The position numbers and the translations under genes were made by a program. Of a DNA stretch of 64,000 nucleotides, positions 54,201 through 64,000 are shown in pieces. Origin of the DNA: Paralithodes platypus (taxonomy: Eukaryota; Arthropoda; Malacostraca; Decapoda; Lithodidae); contig CM064580.1 in assembly GCA_032716605.1 (NCBI GenBank), positions 39,791,518-39,855,517 on the forward strand, read 5' to 3'. The notes beneath the pieces were generated by a model. That model was not told the DNA's origin, searched no databases, and was given only the letters and a program-made list of their open reading frames with translations. The stretch's first letter is position 1. Every line of letters starts with the position of its first letter.

Positions 54201-54701
54201 CAGTGGACTACTGGTTCCTATCTTCAGAAAATACCTGTTTTTGGTATGCTTCCAGCCAGGGCCCCACTGGGGTAAATAAAATAGAAAAACAGTAGTGGAA
54301 CTGCCATCCGGGTGAGGGACTGCTCTGGGTCTGCTCCATGAGTGCTAAGGGTCATAATCCACTTAGTGGAAATGGCACTGTGGAGTGGAGGCATGTCTGG
54401 GAGCCTGGAGGCAGTTTCTGCCATGGCCATCCCTTTTAGGGCGCTTCCTCTGGAAAAAGGGCGTCAGAATGATGATGATGATGATTCTGTTTTGATTTGT
54501 TTGTTTTGCAAGTTTTATATTTAAATTTATATTGTGCATTTCCTATTTTGGTTTGTTTTGCAAGTTTTACATTTTAATTTATATTGTGTGGTTCAAGTTT
54601 GTTTGTTTCGCAAGTTTTACAATTTAATTTGTATTGTGGGGTTCCTGTTTTGGTTAGGTTGTTTTGCAAGTACCTGTACAGTAATTGCACTTTTATTGCA
54701 G

Positions 54702-54857
54702 GTTATGTGGCAGTAACAAGTGACTGGTCCCGCCTGTACTTCATGTTGTTCTACCTGGTGATGATGGTGGTGATGTCTGTGGTGGTGGCCTTTATACTGG
54801 AGGCCTTCACCTTCAGGATGGAATATAACCACACCATAGAGCAGGACATACACAGAG
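54702..54857 (+). CDS. TPCN1: Two-pore channel 1, exon for S6 of domain II
   Basis: Encodes [40 protein letters not shown] and [11 protein letters not shown]. The hydrophobic helix [20 protein letters not shown] is IIS6, followed by the conserved ILEAFTFRM. The acceptor is TTTATTGCAG and the donor GTAAAG. Its last base plus AT of the next exon make Asp. Confidence 0.95.
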
Positions 54858-54889
54858 GTAAAGTCAAATACACCCACTCCTAACTTGCA

Positions 54890-55040
54890 TGTATATACTC
54901 AGGTCCAATTCCCACTTTTTTTTTAAGGGGGGGGGGGACTCACTCACTCACTCAAGACAGCGCCCGAATAGGGACAACATAACAGAAAACAATGAACACA
55001 TAAAAATAAAATACAAATTCACACACATCTAGGTCACTCC
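54890..55040 (-). mobile_element. SINE-like repeat, reversed, partial
   Basis: GTATATACTCAGGTCCAATT, CGCCCGAATAGGGACAAC and CACACACATCTAGGTCA. Confidence 0.65.
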
Positions 55041-55044
55041 TCAC

Positions 55045-55592
55045 GTAAGGGCAGGTTTTTAGTTTGCTCCCTAGACCTTCATCAAGCTTTAAAAGATAGC
55101 CCCAAGACCCTCCTTCGAGATAAATGTGTAAATTTGTTGTGGAAAAATGTCCCGGCCAAAGGTCAGTTCCTCCTATATCACTGGCTCGCTATCGCTTGCC
55201 AGGAAAAAAATTGGCTCTTAAATGGCACGCATAATACGCACACAGGGTGTAGTATACGTTCATGGAAGCCTGTTACCAAGGTACAGTACCTTTATGCATT
55301 CCTAACCTTAGATGCCGTCAATAAAGAGAGATTTTCACTTACGGTTTTTTTCTGGACCCCCTTCTACCTTGTCTTTTTAAGACTTTTCGTGCCATTTAGG
55401 TGTCAAATTTTCTTGGCGAGCGATAGCGAGTCTGAAATTTAGATTTTTAGAAATTTAAATTCCCAGCCTTTGGCTGGGACATTCTTCTACCAAAAAAATA
55501 AAAAAATAAAAATAAATCTTGAAAGAGTCTTGGCAGTATTTTTAAAAGCTTGATGGAGGTCTAGGGAGCAAAATAAAAACCTCCCCTTAAGC
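55045..55592. mobile_element. Large foldback element
   Basis: Outer arms GCTCCCTAGACCTTCATCAA and TTGATGGAGGTCTAGGGAGC are inverted copies. Inner arms carry GGCTCGCTATCGCTTGCCAG and TTGGCGAGCGATAGCGAG. It is the same GCGAGCGATAGCGAG core as 12447-12838, in a longer member. Confidence 0.65.
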
Positions 55593-55734
55593 TCAATATT
55601 GATTACATTGTTGGCCAAGCATTTTCTTCATCACATCTTCAAAATGTATTGTATTTTCTTGACATTCTTTCCTAAATAAGCTTTCTAAAATAACATAGGC
55701 CTATACTGTAATATTATGAGAGTAATAGTCCATT

Positions 55735-56575
55735 GATTATAGGTAGGCCAAAAAGGGTGACCAATAACCTCTTTAACTGAAAAACGACTAGAGTAATCAA
55801 GCTAATATTTCTACCATTTGAGAAGAGTCGGTCAGGGAATAGGTTTGGAAATGTACACGCCATTTACTTTAGCCCTATTTTGAGTTACAGAGGTTAGGGG
55901 TTACAATTTCTGGCCTATAGGTAGCGCCAACGAACTTGACAATAATCTTGACCCTTTAACTTCTTATAACTCAATATGAATGAAAGCAATCGGGCTGAAA
56001 TTCCTCTCATATGGGAAGAGTCCATCAGGTAATAGGTGTGGATATTTACAGCCAGTTTGCTCTAGTCCCTTTTGAGTTACGAAGAGGTCAGGGATCGAGA
56101 TATTTGTCAAGTTCGTTGGCGCTACCTATACCTACAATGAACCGAGTATAAAGCCGGTATCACACGAGCGATTTTTCCCTCAATATTTATCCTCAACACT
56201 GGTCTGGCAGCTTATGAGATCAACATTTAAAATATTCCGGTTATCTAAATTCATCTATCATCAGTCTAGTTTCCGATACCAGGGCAAAACACTCCAGAAA
56301 TGTTGCCAGAAATTTTTTGATTAACGAATGTTGACTATAAAAGCTCTCGTGTGATACCGGCTTAACATGATCTGAGTCTGTTTTCTTTCATTTTAGGTAG
56401 GCCAACAATCTTGACCCCTAACCTCTGTAACTCAAAATGGGCTAGAGCAAATGGGCTGTAAATTTCCATATCTATTCTCTGGCTAACCCTTCCTAAATGG
56501 TAGAAAGATTAGCTCTTTCATGCAAGTCGTTTATGAGTTTTAGAGGTTCGGGGTTAGGATTTCAAGCCTACCTAT
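55735..56575. repeat. Inverted repeat around a small MITE
   Basis: TTCTACCATTTGAGAAGAGT and TTGAGTTACAGAGGTTAGGG on the left recur inverted at 56400-56520. The left arm is itself partly duplicated (55775 and 55975). The centre holds the element at 56150. Confidence 0.55.
56150..56364. mobile_element. Small MITE, ~215 bp
   Basis: AGCCGGTATCACACGAGCG and CTCTCGTGTGATACCGGCT are near-perfect terminal inverted repeats. Confidence 0.7.
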
Positions 56576-56618
56576 AATGAACCCTGGCCTAATAATAATA
56601 ATGATAATAATAATAATA

Positions 56619-57021
56619 CAGTCGACCCTCGATTTAACGGACCCCGATACAACGGATTTCGGATTTAACGGACTCTGTCCGTAGCCGGACAATGGACCCA
56701 GCAACGGACAAAGTCCGTTGCTCGAAAAAAAGTCCGGTAATTGGCTGGCGCGGTGCACCAGTTTCCCGGCAAACTCCTGTATTTCTATGGTTTTTATTTG
56801 TTTATCTCGGTAATGAAAGAAAATTTTTATTAAAAAAACTTTAATTTTATGTGCAATATGTAAGGAAAGACATAAAAACACCCGGAAAGTTAAAAATCTT
56901 CATTTTCGAGGCATATTAGGGCTAAATCGACGAAGTCCGTAGGCAATTTTCCAGCTACGGACTTTTTCCAGCTACGGACACCGTCTCCGCCCTATTAGTC
57001 CGTTAAATCGAGTGTCGACTG
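56619..57021. mobile_element. pogo-like MITE, 403 bp, TA target
   Basis: TA then CAGTCGACCCTCGATTTAAC at the left, and the inverse CAGTCGACACTCGATTTAAC at the right followed by TA. One mismatch in 24 bases. It lies in the intron just before the exon at 57108. Confidence 0.8.
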
Positions 57022-57107
57022 TACTGTAATAATAATAATAATAATAATAATGTGGTCTATATTGAACAGCATATAGCATGAACTGAGTCCGTTTTCTTTT
57101 ACAACAG

Positions 57108-57223
57108 ATGAAGAGAAAATCCATATATGTGTTGAGTTGTCCAAGGAAGAATTAAGAATTATCTACTCTAACGCCGGAGACGCCCCGACCTTACAGCAGT
57201 ACGCTGCTGACTTGCAGACGGAG
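57108..57223 (+). CDS. TPCN1: Two-pore channel 1, C-terminal cytoplasmic exon
   Basis: Encodes EEKIHICVELSKEELRIIYS, NAGDAPTLQQYAADLQTE. It corresponds to the LEKEISKEEL segment of vertebrate TPC1 after IIS6. The acceptor is TTTTACAACAG and the donor GTGAGC, with phase 1 in and 0 out. Confidence 0.9.
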
Positions 57224-57287
57224 GTGAGCTATAGATCCATTTCTTTGTCGATATTAAGACCTTTTACCCCATTTTGTTTTTAATTAT

Positions 57288-57500
57288 AATGTAAAACTTG
57301 CAAAATAAACAAACCAAAATTTGGACGAACACAGTAAAAACACAAAACTAATCAAAATCACTATGTGGAAACAACGCTTAAGCAAAATAATTAAGATATT
57401 AAGACTTTTCGTGCCATTTAGATGTAAAAAAAATCCTGCTGTAATTTTGGAGGAACCAGACTTTGGCTGGGAATTTTTTTTTACCGAATAATGTGCACAT
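57288..57500 (+). repeat. Dispersed repeat followed by decayed foldback-MITE arm
   Basis: 57288-57392 is the ~110-bp family (GTAAAACTTGCAAAATAAAC). 57395-57500 has TAAGACTTTTCGTGCCATTT and GGCTGGGAATTTTT, shared with 55375-55480. Confidence 0.6.
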
Positions 57501-57809
57501 TTATCTCGAAGGGAGTTTGGAATAAAGAGGTGGTTGGAGTTAGAGACCCTATAGTACCAGAGATTAACCAACCTCAGCCATTTTGGTAATAATAATAATA
57601 ATAATCTATTTGTCATCAGCCTACTGGGCAGAAGCCCTCATAAGGCTGGAGAGGGTGTAAAAGTGGAAATGGGTTAAAAGAAAATAAATAAAAGGGCTAA
57701 AATCAATAAAACATGTTCACCATAAAAATATAGAATATAAATCAATATTAAAAGAGACAATAAAATATGATCAAATCAGATGAAAGACTTTAATTTCTTT
57801 AAGGAAAGC

Positions 57810-57935
57810 AAACAGGTTGACAATAAAGACCGAGTGCTCCACACAAAGCACGGATAGAGTCTCACATCCCAATGGCGGCGCTCCAGGCAGCCCTGTTAAG
57901 AGCTGCCTCACTTGTTAGGTTCTTTGATTTAAGAT
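57810..57935 (-). mobile_element. LINE 3' end
   Basis: GAGTGCTCCACACAAAGCAC, GGCGGCGCTCCAGGCAGCCC and TGTTAAGAGCTGCCTCACTT match the 3' end of the LINE at 8850 and the fragment at 63885. Confidence 0.75.
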
Positions 57936-57981
57936 CATACTGCAATTTAATTTGTAAATGCATTTTCACTTCAATGATTAA

Positions 57982-58235
57982 AATGTAAAACTTGCAAACA
58001 AAGCAAACCTAAACTGGGACAAAGACAATATGAAGTCAAATTAACTTATCAAAATCGCTATGTGGAAACAACGCTTACTAAAATAAAATTTATGAAATAA
58101 AAGAACAAAATCCACCACACAGGGTGTACATTACTACATGAGCAAGTTAATCTGGGTCCCCAAGCAAACTAATCGCACACATAACAACGCACTATCGTCA
58201 CATTCAAGGAATTAGTCAATTTGAGATATACATTG
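57982..58235 (+). repeat. Dispersed repeat, long form
   Basis: Second long copy, matching 25893-26150 through CATTACTACATGAGCAAG and ATAACAACGCACTATCGTCA. Confidence 0.75.
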
Positions 58236-58324
58236 TATTATGTCAATTGTGTAATCAAGAGGCCTATACTTCATTCATTATATGTAGGCCAGAAATTGTT
58301 GCTCATAACCTCTGTAACTCAAAA

Positions 58325-58382
58325 AGGGCTTGTGAGGTACGAGGGTGTGAGACAACAAACAAGAGTGGTACTACAGAGACAC
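58325..58382 (+). pseudogene. TPCN1: Truncated duplicate of the last TPCN1 exon
   Basis: GGGCTTGTGAGGTACGAGGG, TGTGAGACAACAAACAAGAG and TGGTACTACAGAGAC repeat the start of the exon at 58726 with few changes. It lacks the acceptor AG and ends after about 55 bases. A second scrap of the same sequence lies at 58648-58668. Confidence 0.8.
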
Positions 58383-58410
58383 ATAACACTGTTAACATAA
58401 ACTGGCCACA

Positions 58411-58620
58411 GGCTGTAGCACGGTTGGTAGAGCACTCGCCTGCAAACTGTGAGATTGACCGTTCGAGTCTCGGGCCAGCCAGTGTGTTATTGGCAGCTGC
58501 CAGTGCTGTTGGGGACGGCGCAGTCTAGCAATCTGTGGCAACAATTCACTGAAGTCCCTGATCATCAGGGCACCCACCCTAGCCCAGCTCTTGAGCAGGG
58601 AGTGCATGGTGGTAAAAACT
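58411..58620 (+). mobile_element. tRNA(Cys)-like SINE
   Basis: The head GGTTGGTAGAGCACTCGCC (A-box-like), the CTGCAAACTGT anticodon-loop-like segment (GCA) and GACCGTTCGAGTCTCGG (B-box-like) have tRNA spacing. The body ends with GAAGTCCCTGATCATCAGGG and GCTCTTGAGCAGGGAGTGCA. It sits between the truncated and real last exon of TPCN1. Confidence 0.65.
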
Positions 58621-58725
58621 GCATCATCATCAAAGAACTAGAATATTACAGGGACTTGTGATGTACTACAGGGACACATGTATTGGGACGATATACACTG
58701 TTAACAAGGGGCTATAATATTACAG

Positions 58726-59013
58726 GGACTTGTGAGGTACGAGGGTATGAGACAACGAACAAGAGTGGTACTACAGAGACGCATGTACCGGGACGAGATA
58801 CCCAGTTGGATAGCAGAGGCGGACCAGGAGCACCGCAACGACCCCAGTCTCTCAGCCATGCCCCAGAGCTTCCATCCAGCTGGCCTCACCCCGACTCAGA
58901 CCTCCCCAACCCCCACACCTGTTCCCCCCACCAGTGCTAACCAGACCCCCCGACAGACCCCGCCGTCCTTCCTGGGAAGTCTCAACCCCAACAGTAATTG
59001 GGTGGACACGTGA
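58726..59013 (+). CDS. TPCN1: Two-pore channel 1, last exon
   Basis: Encodes GLVRYEGMRQRTRVVLQRRM, YRDEIPSWIAEADQEHRNDP and a Pro/Thr/Ser-rich tail ending LNPNSNWVDT before TGA at 59011. The MRQRTR..LQR.MY.DEIP.W block is the conserved TPC1 C-terminus (vertebrate YQEEI.EW). The acceptor is AATATTACAG, and phase 0 fits the previous exon. No obvious AATAAA follows closely. Confidence 0.9.
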   Translation, partial: GLVRYEGMRQRTRVVLQRRMYRDEIPSWIAEADQEHRNDPSLSAMPQSFHPAGLTPTQTSPTPTPVPPTSANQTPRQTPPSFLGSLNPNSNWVDT

Positions 59014-59635
59014 TGCGGTGGGTTTTTGTTGTTTTTGTTGTTCGGTTTGTTTGAGTTAGTACTTGATTAGATTGATATCCAGTATTCGATAATTGGATAT
59101 TTATCGTGGTCATGTACTGAACCTGTAACTATCTAGGTGGTGTAATGGGCAGAGTTTTAAAGTTCTGTATGTGGTGTCCCGATCTTGAAGCCCGGGAGGA
59201 TCACATGCTCTCGTTAATTTAATTTGGGGGTGATTGATGTTATCACCGAAGATTACGATTATACTTGAGGTCAGGCTGTAAAACAACCAAAAACAGAGTC
59301 CCTTGGTATTAGTAATTTCAGATGACTATTAGCCCTCTCAGTACAGGTGAAGTTATATTTCCTTTTACTCTGGCTATCATTAGACAATTTGACTCTGTTT
59401 AGGAAGAATTTATAGTCAACCAATTAATGGAGATATACAGTAATACACCTCACTGATTACTAGACGTCCTTTCCAAGCAGCATACAATCTTCTAATAATA
59501 GCCAAAATATAAGGAATAATGGCATCACCCATACTGAAGTGATTTAGATATCTTAAGTTTTAAAGTTGTTGTTGTTGTCGTTCCCTAAGCTGCCTGGCCG
59601 AACAGTTTTAAAGTTATGCTCTATAGTTGTCTTTG
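59014..59635. other. TPCN1 3' flank, no gene seen
   Basis: Contains GTTTTTGTTGTTTTTGTTGT just after the stop and a tRNA-like AGGTGGTGTAATGGGCAG segment near 59137 that may start a SINE. Nothing coding. Confidence 0.4.
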
Positions 59636-59835
59636 TGTCCTTGGAAGTTATTATCTGGGCATTAGGAGTATCAGTGAAGTGATGCGTACGAGCCGACTTG
59701 GTTGGTTTGGACACGTGGAGGGAATGGATAATCAGAGCTGGGTGAAGAAATGCTGGACTGTGAACGTGGGGGGAGCTGCACGTAGGGGTAGACCTAGAAA
59801 GATGTGGGTAGACCTAGAAACCACTGCATAAGAAA
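59636..59835 (+). mobile_element. LINE C-terminal fragment
   Basis: LGIRSISEVMRTSRLGWFGH and VEGMDNQSWVKKCWTVNVGG closely match the LINE at 8850 (LGIKSISEVMSTSRLGWYGH), in the opposite orientation. Confidence 0.8.
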
Positions 59836-60009
59836 CTACACTTGTAATTTAATCATGCGCAATATATGTATAAGATCACAGAGAGGACCAGAACTCATGT
59901 GGGCAACTGTTTATGAAGTTGCATTGTTTAGGCCATTTTATCACTTCAAGGACATAATAACAACTGTGAAGCATAAATTATTCTCTACATACTGTATTTA
60001 GTAATCTAT

Positions 60010-60039
60010 ATATCTATATTATATACTCTGGCATTTACC

Positions 60040-60074
<35 letters not shown>

Positions 60075-60190
60075 TTATTGGGGGTGGCCGACTTGAAACA
60101 GAGCCCGAACAGGGACAACATAACACAACACAACAAAATAACAAAAACAAAACATAAAATCACACACATCTAGGTCGTCCAGGAGAAATA
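60010..60190 (-). mobile_element. SINE-like repeat, reversed, partial
   Basis: ATATACTCTGGCATTTACCC, a long T run, GACTTGAAACAGAGCCCGAA and CACACACATCTAGGTCGTCC. Confidence 0.6.
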
Positions 60191-60439
60191 CCCAGAGACC
60201 CAATAACGATGACTACAAAGGAAGAGGTCTCTGGTTTGACTCCCGGTAACAAACAAAGGAAGAGGTCTCTGGTTTGACTCCCGGTAACTTGTAGCGGATG
60301 CAAGACTCCGATACATGTAGCCGATAAACTGGCTCGTGTGACTCAGACTTAAGGGGAGATGGTCGGTTTTTCTGGACACCCTTCTCCCTCATGCTTAGCC
60401 CCTTAGTTTTCAGATTTTAAGAGTTTCCCTTAGTTTGGC

Positions 60440-60680
60440 GATTTTAACCTTTCACCCCTTTTCTTTGTCAATATTAAGACTTTGTGTCATTTAGGTGTTA
60501 TTTCATTCCTGGCGAGCAATAGGAGCCTGTAATTTAGGAGGAACCGGCCTTTAGCAGGGACATTTTTCTACCGAAAAATGTACAAATGAGATTGTTTTTT
60601 TAAAGTTTGATGGAGGTCTAGGGAGGAAACTAGGATTTTTTTTTTAACCAAAAAGTGAGCCATCCCCCCTTAAGAATATT
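60440..60680. repeat. Decayed foldback-MITE arm
   Basis: TCATTTAGGTGTTATTTCAT, CCTGGCGAGCAATAGGAGCC, TCTACCGAAAAATGTACAAA and TTGATGGAGGTCTAGGGAGG. Confidence 0.55.
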
Positions 60681-60902
60681 ACTAAGTTTACTATGATTGT
60701 ATATTGTTAAACATTGCAAATTATATCAGTCAGTATTATGTTCCTATTCTTAAACAATTCTTTCCCTTTGCAGAGGTGTTAATGGACAAAATAACTTAAA
60801 ACATTAAATTACCTTTTAAAATGGGAATGCTAATTTGTGTACTCGCTGTAAACAATGCTGCAATGGGAAAGAATCGTTTATGAATATTAGCAAGACATCC
60901 TC

Positions 60903-60904
<2 letters not shown>

Positions 60905-60956
<52 letters not shown>

Positions 60957-60962
60957 TTTTTT
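60905..60962. repeat. AT microsatellite with T run
   Basis: AT dinucleotide run followed by about 25 T. Confidence 0.95.
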
Positions 60963-61245
60963 CTATATTCCAACTTACTTCCTCTCGGGCATAGGCTGAG
61001 AGCCTTAACATTCACCGCTTTACAATGAACTGTGAAGCCTGTGAGTTCTTGTTCCAGTCTAGGGAGTGAGACATGTGAAGCACATAGAGTACAACGAGCA
61101 CCTGCCATCTTGCCTTCACATGAGGCACGGTGCTCACTCATGGCCCGAAACGACCCCATCTCTGAAGCCACCTCGTTCCCGTGCTTCACTGTCTCACCCC
61201 CTACACTCGGACTCTCACACTTACACACACACAACGCCACCTGTT

Positions 61246-61247
61246 GA

Positions 61248-61312
<65 letters not shown>
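61246..61312. repeat. AT microsatellite
   Basis: Uninterrupted TA units, about 33. Confidence 0.95.
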
Positions 61313-61316
<4 letters not shown>

Positions 61317-61382
61317 GTATATCTCACAAATACATGTGAGCTACTAAATGTATAGGAAAAGGTTAAGCTTCCTATATCATGC

Positions 61383-61445
61383 CGTGGTGTAGTGGGTTAA
61401 AGCATCGACTCTCGTCCTGACTTTCGGTGAATCGAGTCTGGCTTG
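61383..61445 (+). mobile_element. tRNA-like SINE head
   Basis: GTGGTGTAGTGGGTTAAAGC (A-box-like) and GGTGAATCGAGTCTGGC (B-box-like) are about 35 bases apart. No cloverleaf was verified. Confidence 0.4.
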
Positions 61446-61457
61446 GACTATATAAAT

Positions 61458-61475
61458 ATATACAGTATATATATA

Positions 61476-61515
<40 letters not shown>

Positions 61516-61520
61516 TGTAT
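61458..61520. repeat. AT-rich microsatellite
   Basis: TATA runs interrupted by AAAC and ACTG. Confidence 0.9.
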
Positions 61521-61853
61521 ATATATGTGGACTACTGTTTAGATTTTGGATATTATATGATATTATTTAGTGCATGTGATGTGATATTGTATATAGATAT
61601 ATATATTTTAATAATAAATATAAATAACCTACCTCCTAACTGCTTAATGCTCTAGCTGTTATAGTATGATAAAGAGGAGGGACACACCATATAATAGTCA
61701 CTTAACATTCTACTTAAGGTTCTAACAACAATAATGTTTCCAATAAATTAATCTTGTGGTTGTAATTACTGATAATTATGGTGACTTGACAACTCTACCA
61801 GTGGCTCTTAACCAGTGGATAGTCAACCATCATTGATAGTTTTTATTGTTTAA

Positions 61854-62322
61854 CCCACCAGACCCGGTTGGGCTCTGAGGCACCCATAACAAACGCGGCC
61901 CGCGGAACCCGGTAGGGCTCTGAGGCTCCGGCACCTTGAAATCCTGTAAGCTTGTTTTGAAAGGCGTCCGTCCGACGCATATAAACACAGCCGGTTGGAC
62001 CGCACCTCCGAACACAAGAAGGAGAGGCGTAGTTTGTTCTTGTGTGGCTGTATGTTGTCGTTTCAGTAGTGAAAAGTGGCTAATATGTCTGACATCGCCA
62101 CAAAGTTCTCTCCACGGAAATTGTTATCACAACTGAACCAGTTGACTTAGAGCTCTACTCAATGCCATTCTACAGGTACGAAACACATTACGCTTCGGGA
62201 TGCGCGGGAATGCGGAAGTAGTCAAAATAACAAAGATACGGTAGCCTAGGCGAGACGTTTTTTCGGCCAAATCCCCCGGGTTTCGGGGATATATTATAGA
62301 ATGCGTAGCCGAGACTGGAGGG
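61854..62322. mobile_element. piggyBac-like non-autonomous element, second copy
   Basis: TTAA at 61850-61853 and 62323-62326. The ends are CCCACCAGACCCGG and (minus strand) CCCTCCAGTCTCGG. The interior matches 702-1182 along its length, including AACTGAACCAGTTGACTTA and GGTAGCCTAG. Confidence 0.7.
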
Positions 62323-62424
62323 TTAATTCATTTTTTTTTTCAATTATTTATTTGTTTATTTTTATTATATTTTTGATTTATTATTTTTTTTATTTTTTTT
62401 GGTAATGAGACAAAAGGCATAGTA

Positions 62425-63878
62425 CAGTCAGGTCTCGATATACACGCGTTTTATATACGGATTCGTTTGGACACGGTAACCCCAAAAGTTCCAAAGTCGG
62501 CCACAACACGTAAAAGTCGGGATCATACACGGGTGGCGGCCCAAGCCTAGGTAGCCTACAGTATATATAAATTATTAAGAATTTGATTTATGCATCAAAT
62601 GTCTGTCTGTCTATCTATCTAATGCATCTATCTCGCTTATACATAAAAATAACTGTCTTATTTTTATTTATTTTTTAAACCTTACTCCCCGGGCTCGCCT
62701 TCTAAATCATTTATGAATTCTATGAATCATTTCTAATACAATGAAATTGAACAAAATATTATCCTTCCAACACACACATAATAAAATTAAAAAGAGTCAA
62801 TAAAAATGTCTCCTTTGTCTTTTCAGAAACTTAGTCCGTATCATATGTTCGCATATTATCGATCGATTGGATCTAGCAACACTCTCTCTACTTATCTATC
62901 TATCTAATGTGTCTATCTATCCCCCTTATACAGTACATTAACATAACAATGTCTTATTTGGCCTTTTTGAAAAATATAATATCCTTCCAGTACATACAGT
63001 AGATAAATAATAAATAAGAAAGTCAACAAAGGATTTTCCCACGTCTTGTCCAGACAGGCCGGCGCCGAGTTTGCGACGGCGGAAGATTTGCATTTTATTT
63101 ATTTATTCATTTTTTTTCCCCCACGGTACATTTTCGCCTTGAAAGTGATGGGGAAATATTGTAACATGTTTTTAATTGACATTTGTGTCATTTTTGCTGA
63201 TTATGAGTTGGTGGAAATTTGTTTTCTTTAATTCCATCATATCGGAAATGATTCACAGATTATATAGAGACCAAATAACATACACTTTTAAGTTTGTTCC
63301 ATAGTTTTGCATTATCAATAGGGTCATAACTTCTTCTTTACTTTCTGGTCTATTGAACCATAATAAAGAGAGGGGGAGGGAGGGAGCGACCCGACAGTGA
63401 CAACCAGTCTGATGATGATAATGATATGATGGACAATATTTCTGTGTTCTCTGGTTTCGATGAGGACGATGAACATGCTTGGGAACCTGGAGGGGCCGTT
63501 GTGCGAGCTGTAGCTCAAGGCTTATCAACTTCATCGCAGTAACGGGGTTAGGGCCGGGACGGGGCGGGGGGAGGGTCAGAGGGAGTACAGCGGCGGGGAT
63601 ATCTACCGAACGTCAACACATCTATCCACACAAATAGGTCAATAATAGGTACAAATCAGTCCTTATTGATGCTTAATGTATTCTATGTTTTGTCATAAAT
63701 GATGTTGGTGGTATAATGTAATATAAGTCGGCTGAAAAAAGGGCCAAAAGGGGGACTTTGGGAAAGTGGCTGGAACGAATTAATCAATTCCCATAAGGCA
63801 TGTTATTTCTAAAACATGGTTTTGATATAAACGGTACATACACGGTACGAATTAACCGTGTATTTCGAGACCTGACTG
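62425..63878. mobile_element. pogo/Tigger-like element, ~1.45 kb
   Basis: TA plus CAGTCAGGTCTCGATATACA at the left, and the inverse CAGTCAGGTCTCGAAATACA plus TA at the right. A short plus-strand frame near 63410-63541 ends FDEDDEHAWEPGGAVVRAVA before a stop, which may be the acidic transposase C-terminus. No DDE core was found, so it is a deletion derivative. Confidence 0.7.
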
Positions 63879-63884
63879 TACATA

Positions 63885-64000
63885 CATACATAATTTAAAG
63901 ACTTAGTGTTCCACACAATGTGCAGTTCCAGTCTTGCATTGTAATGGTGGTGCTCCAGGCAGCCCTGTTCAGAGCTGCCTCATTTGTCAGGTTTATTTTA
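63885..64000 (-). mobile_element. LINE 3' end running off the window
   Basis: TTAGTGTTCCACACAATGTG, GGTGGTGCTCCAGGCAGCCC and TGTTCAGAGCTGCCTCATTT match 8870-8960 and 57815-57920. Confidence 0.75.

Noticed and set aside
58411..58484. Functional tRNA-Cys gene
   Set aside because: The acceptor stem does not pair convincingly, and a non-tRNA body follows that recurs at 2757. A SINE head is the better reading.
60887..61347. Frames with long YIYI runs as proteins
   Set aside because: They translate AT microsatellites.

Overview
The window is nuclear DNA from an animal, most likely a decapod crustacean. The genes are cut into short exons with GT-AG junctions, and most of the sequence is transposon-derived: DIRS, LINE, BEL/Pao, SINE, piggyBac-like and pogo-like elements. 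DIRS elements are well known from decapods. The organism call is inference. A 100-N scaffold gap lies at 26593-26692.

Two host genes are recognisable. Six plus-strand exons (192-374, 2975-3074, 50949-51097, 54702-54857, 57108-57223, 58726-59013) encode parts of two-pore channel 1 (TPCN1): the domain I S5-pore-S6, the domain II pore-S6 and the C-terminal tail. About 300 residues expected between exons two and three were not found. Five minus-strand exons (25274-25428, 13595-13668, 8295-8406, 7069-7262, 6354-6540) encode the N-terminal half of a carboxylesterase/cholinesterase-like protein whose nucleophile motif has lost its serine. They lie between TPCN1 exons two and three, so either the genes are nested or the scaffold is misjoined.

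Two full-length DIRS retrotransposons dominate the window (copy 1 14232-22660, copy 2 42596-50555). Both have inverted terminal repeats, an internal complementary region matching the joined ends, and gag, RT, RNase H, methyltransferase-like and tyrosine recombinase regions. Copy 1 keeps its catalytic motifs.

The most striking signal is in copy 2. Against copy 1 its coding part is hypermutated almost only at sense-strand adenines, which became C, G or T. By hand alignment of about 690 bp of RT, 76 of 130 copy-1 adenines differ, against about 23 of 560 other bases. The terminal repeat and leader stretches I checked show no changed adenine. This spectrum resembles the adenine mutagenesis of bacterial diversity-generating retroelements, not ordinary decay and not ADAR editing.

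The rest is LINE fragments of several families, a SINE-like family with TAGA-repeat tails, tRNA-like SINEs, foldback and pogo-like MITEs, two TTAA-flanked piggyBac-like elements, a minisatellite, and short truncated duplicates ('echoes') just upstream of four of the six TPCN1 exons.
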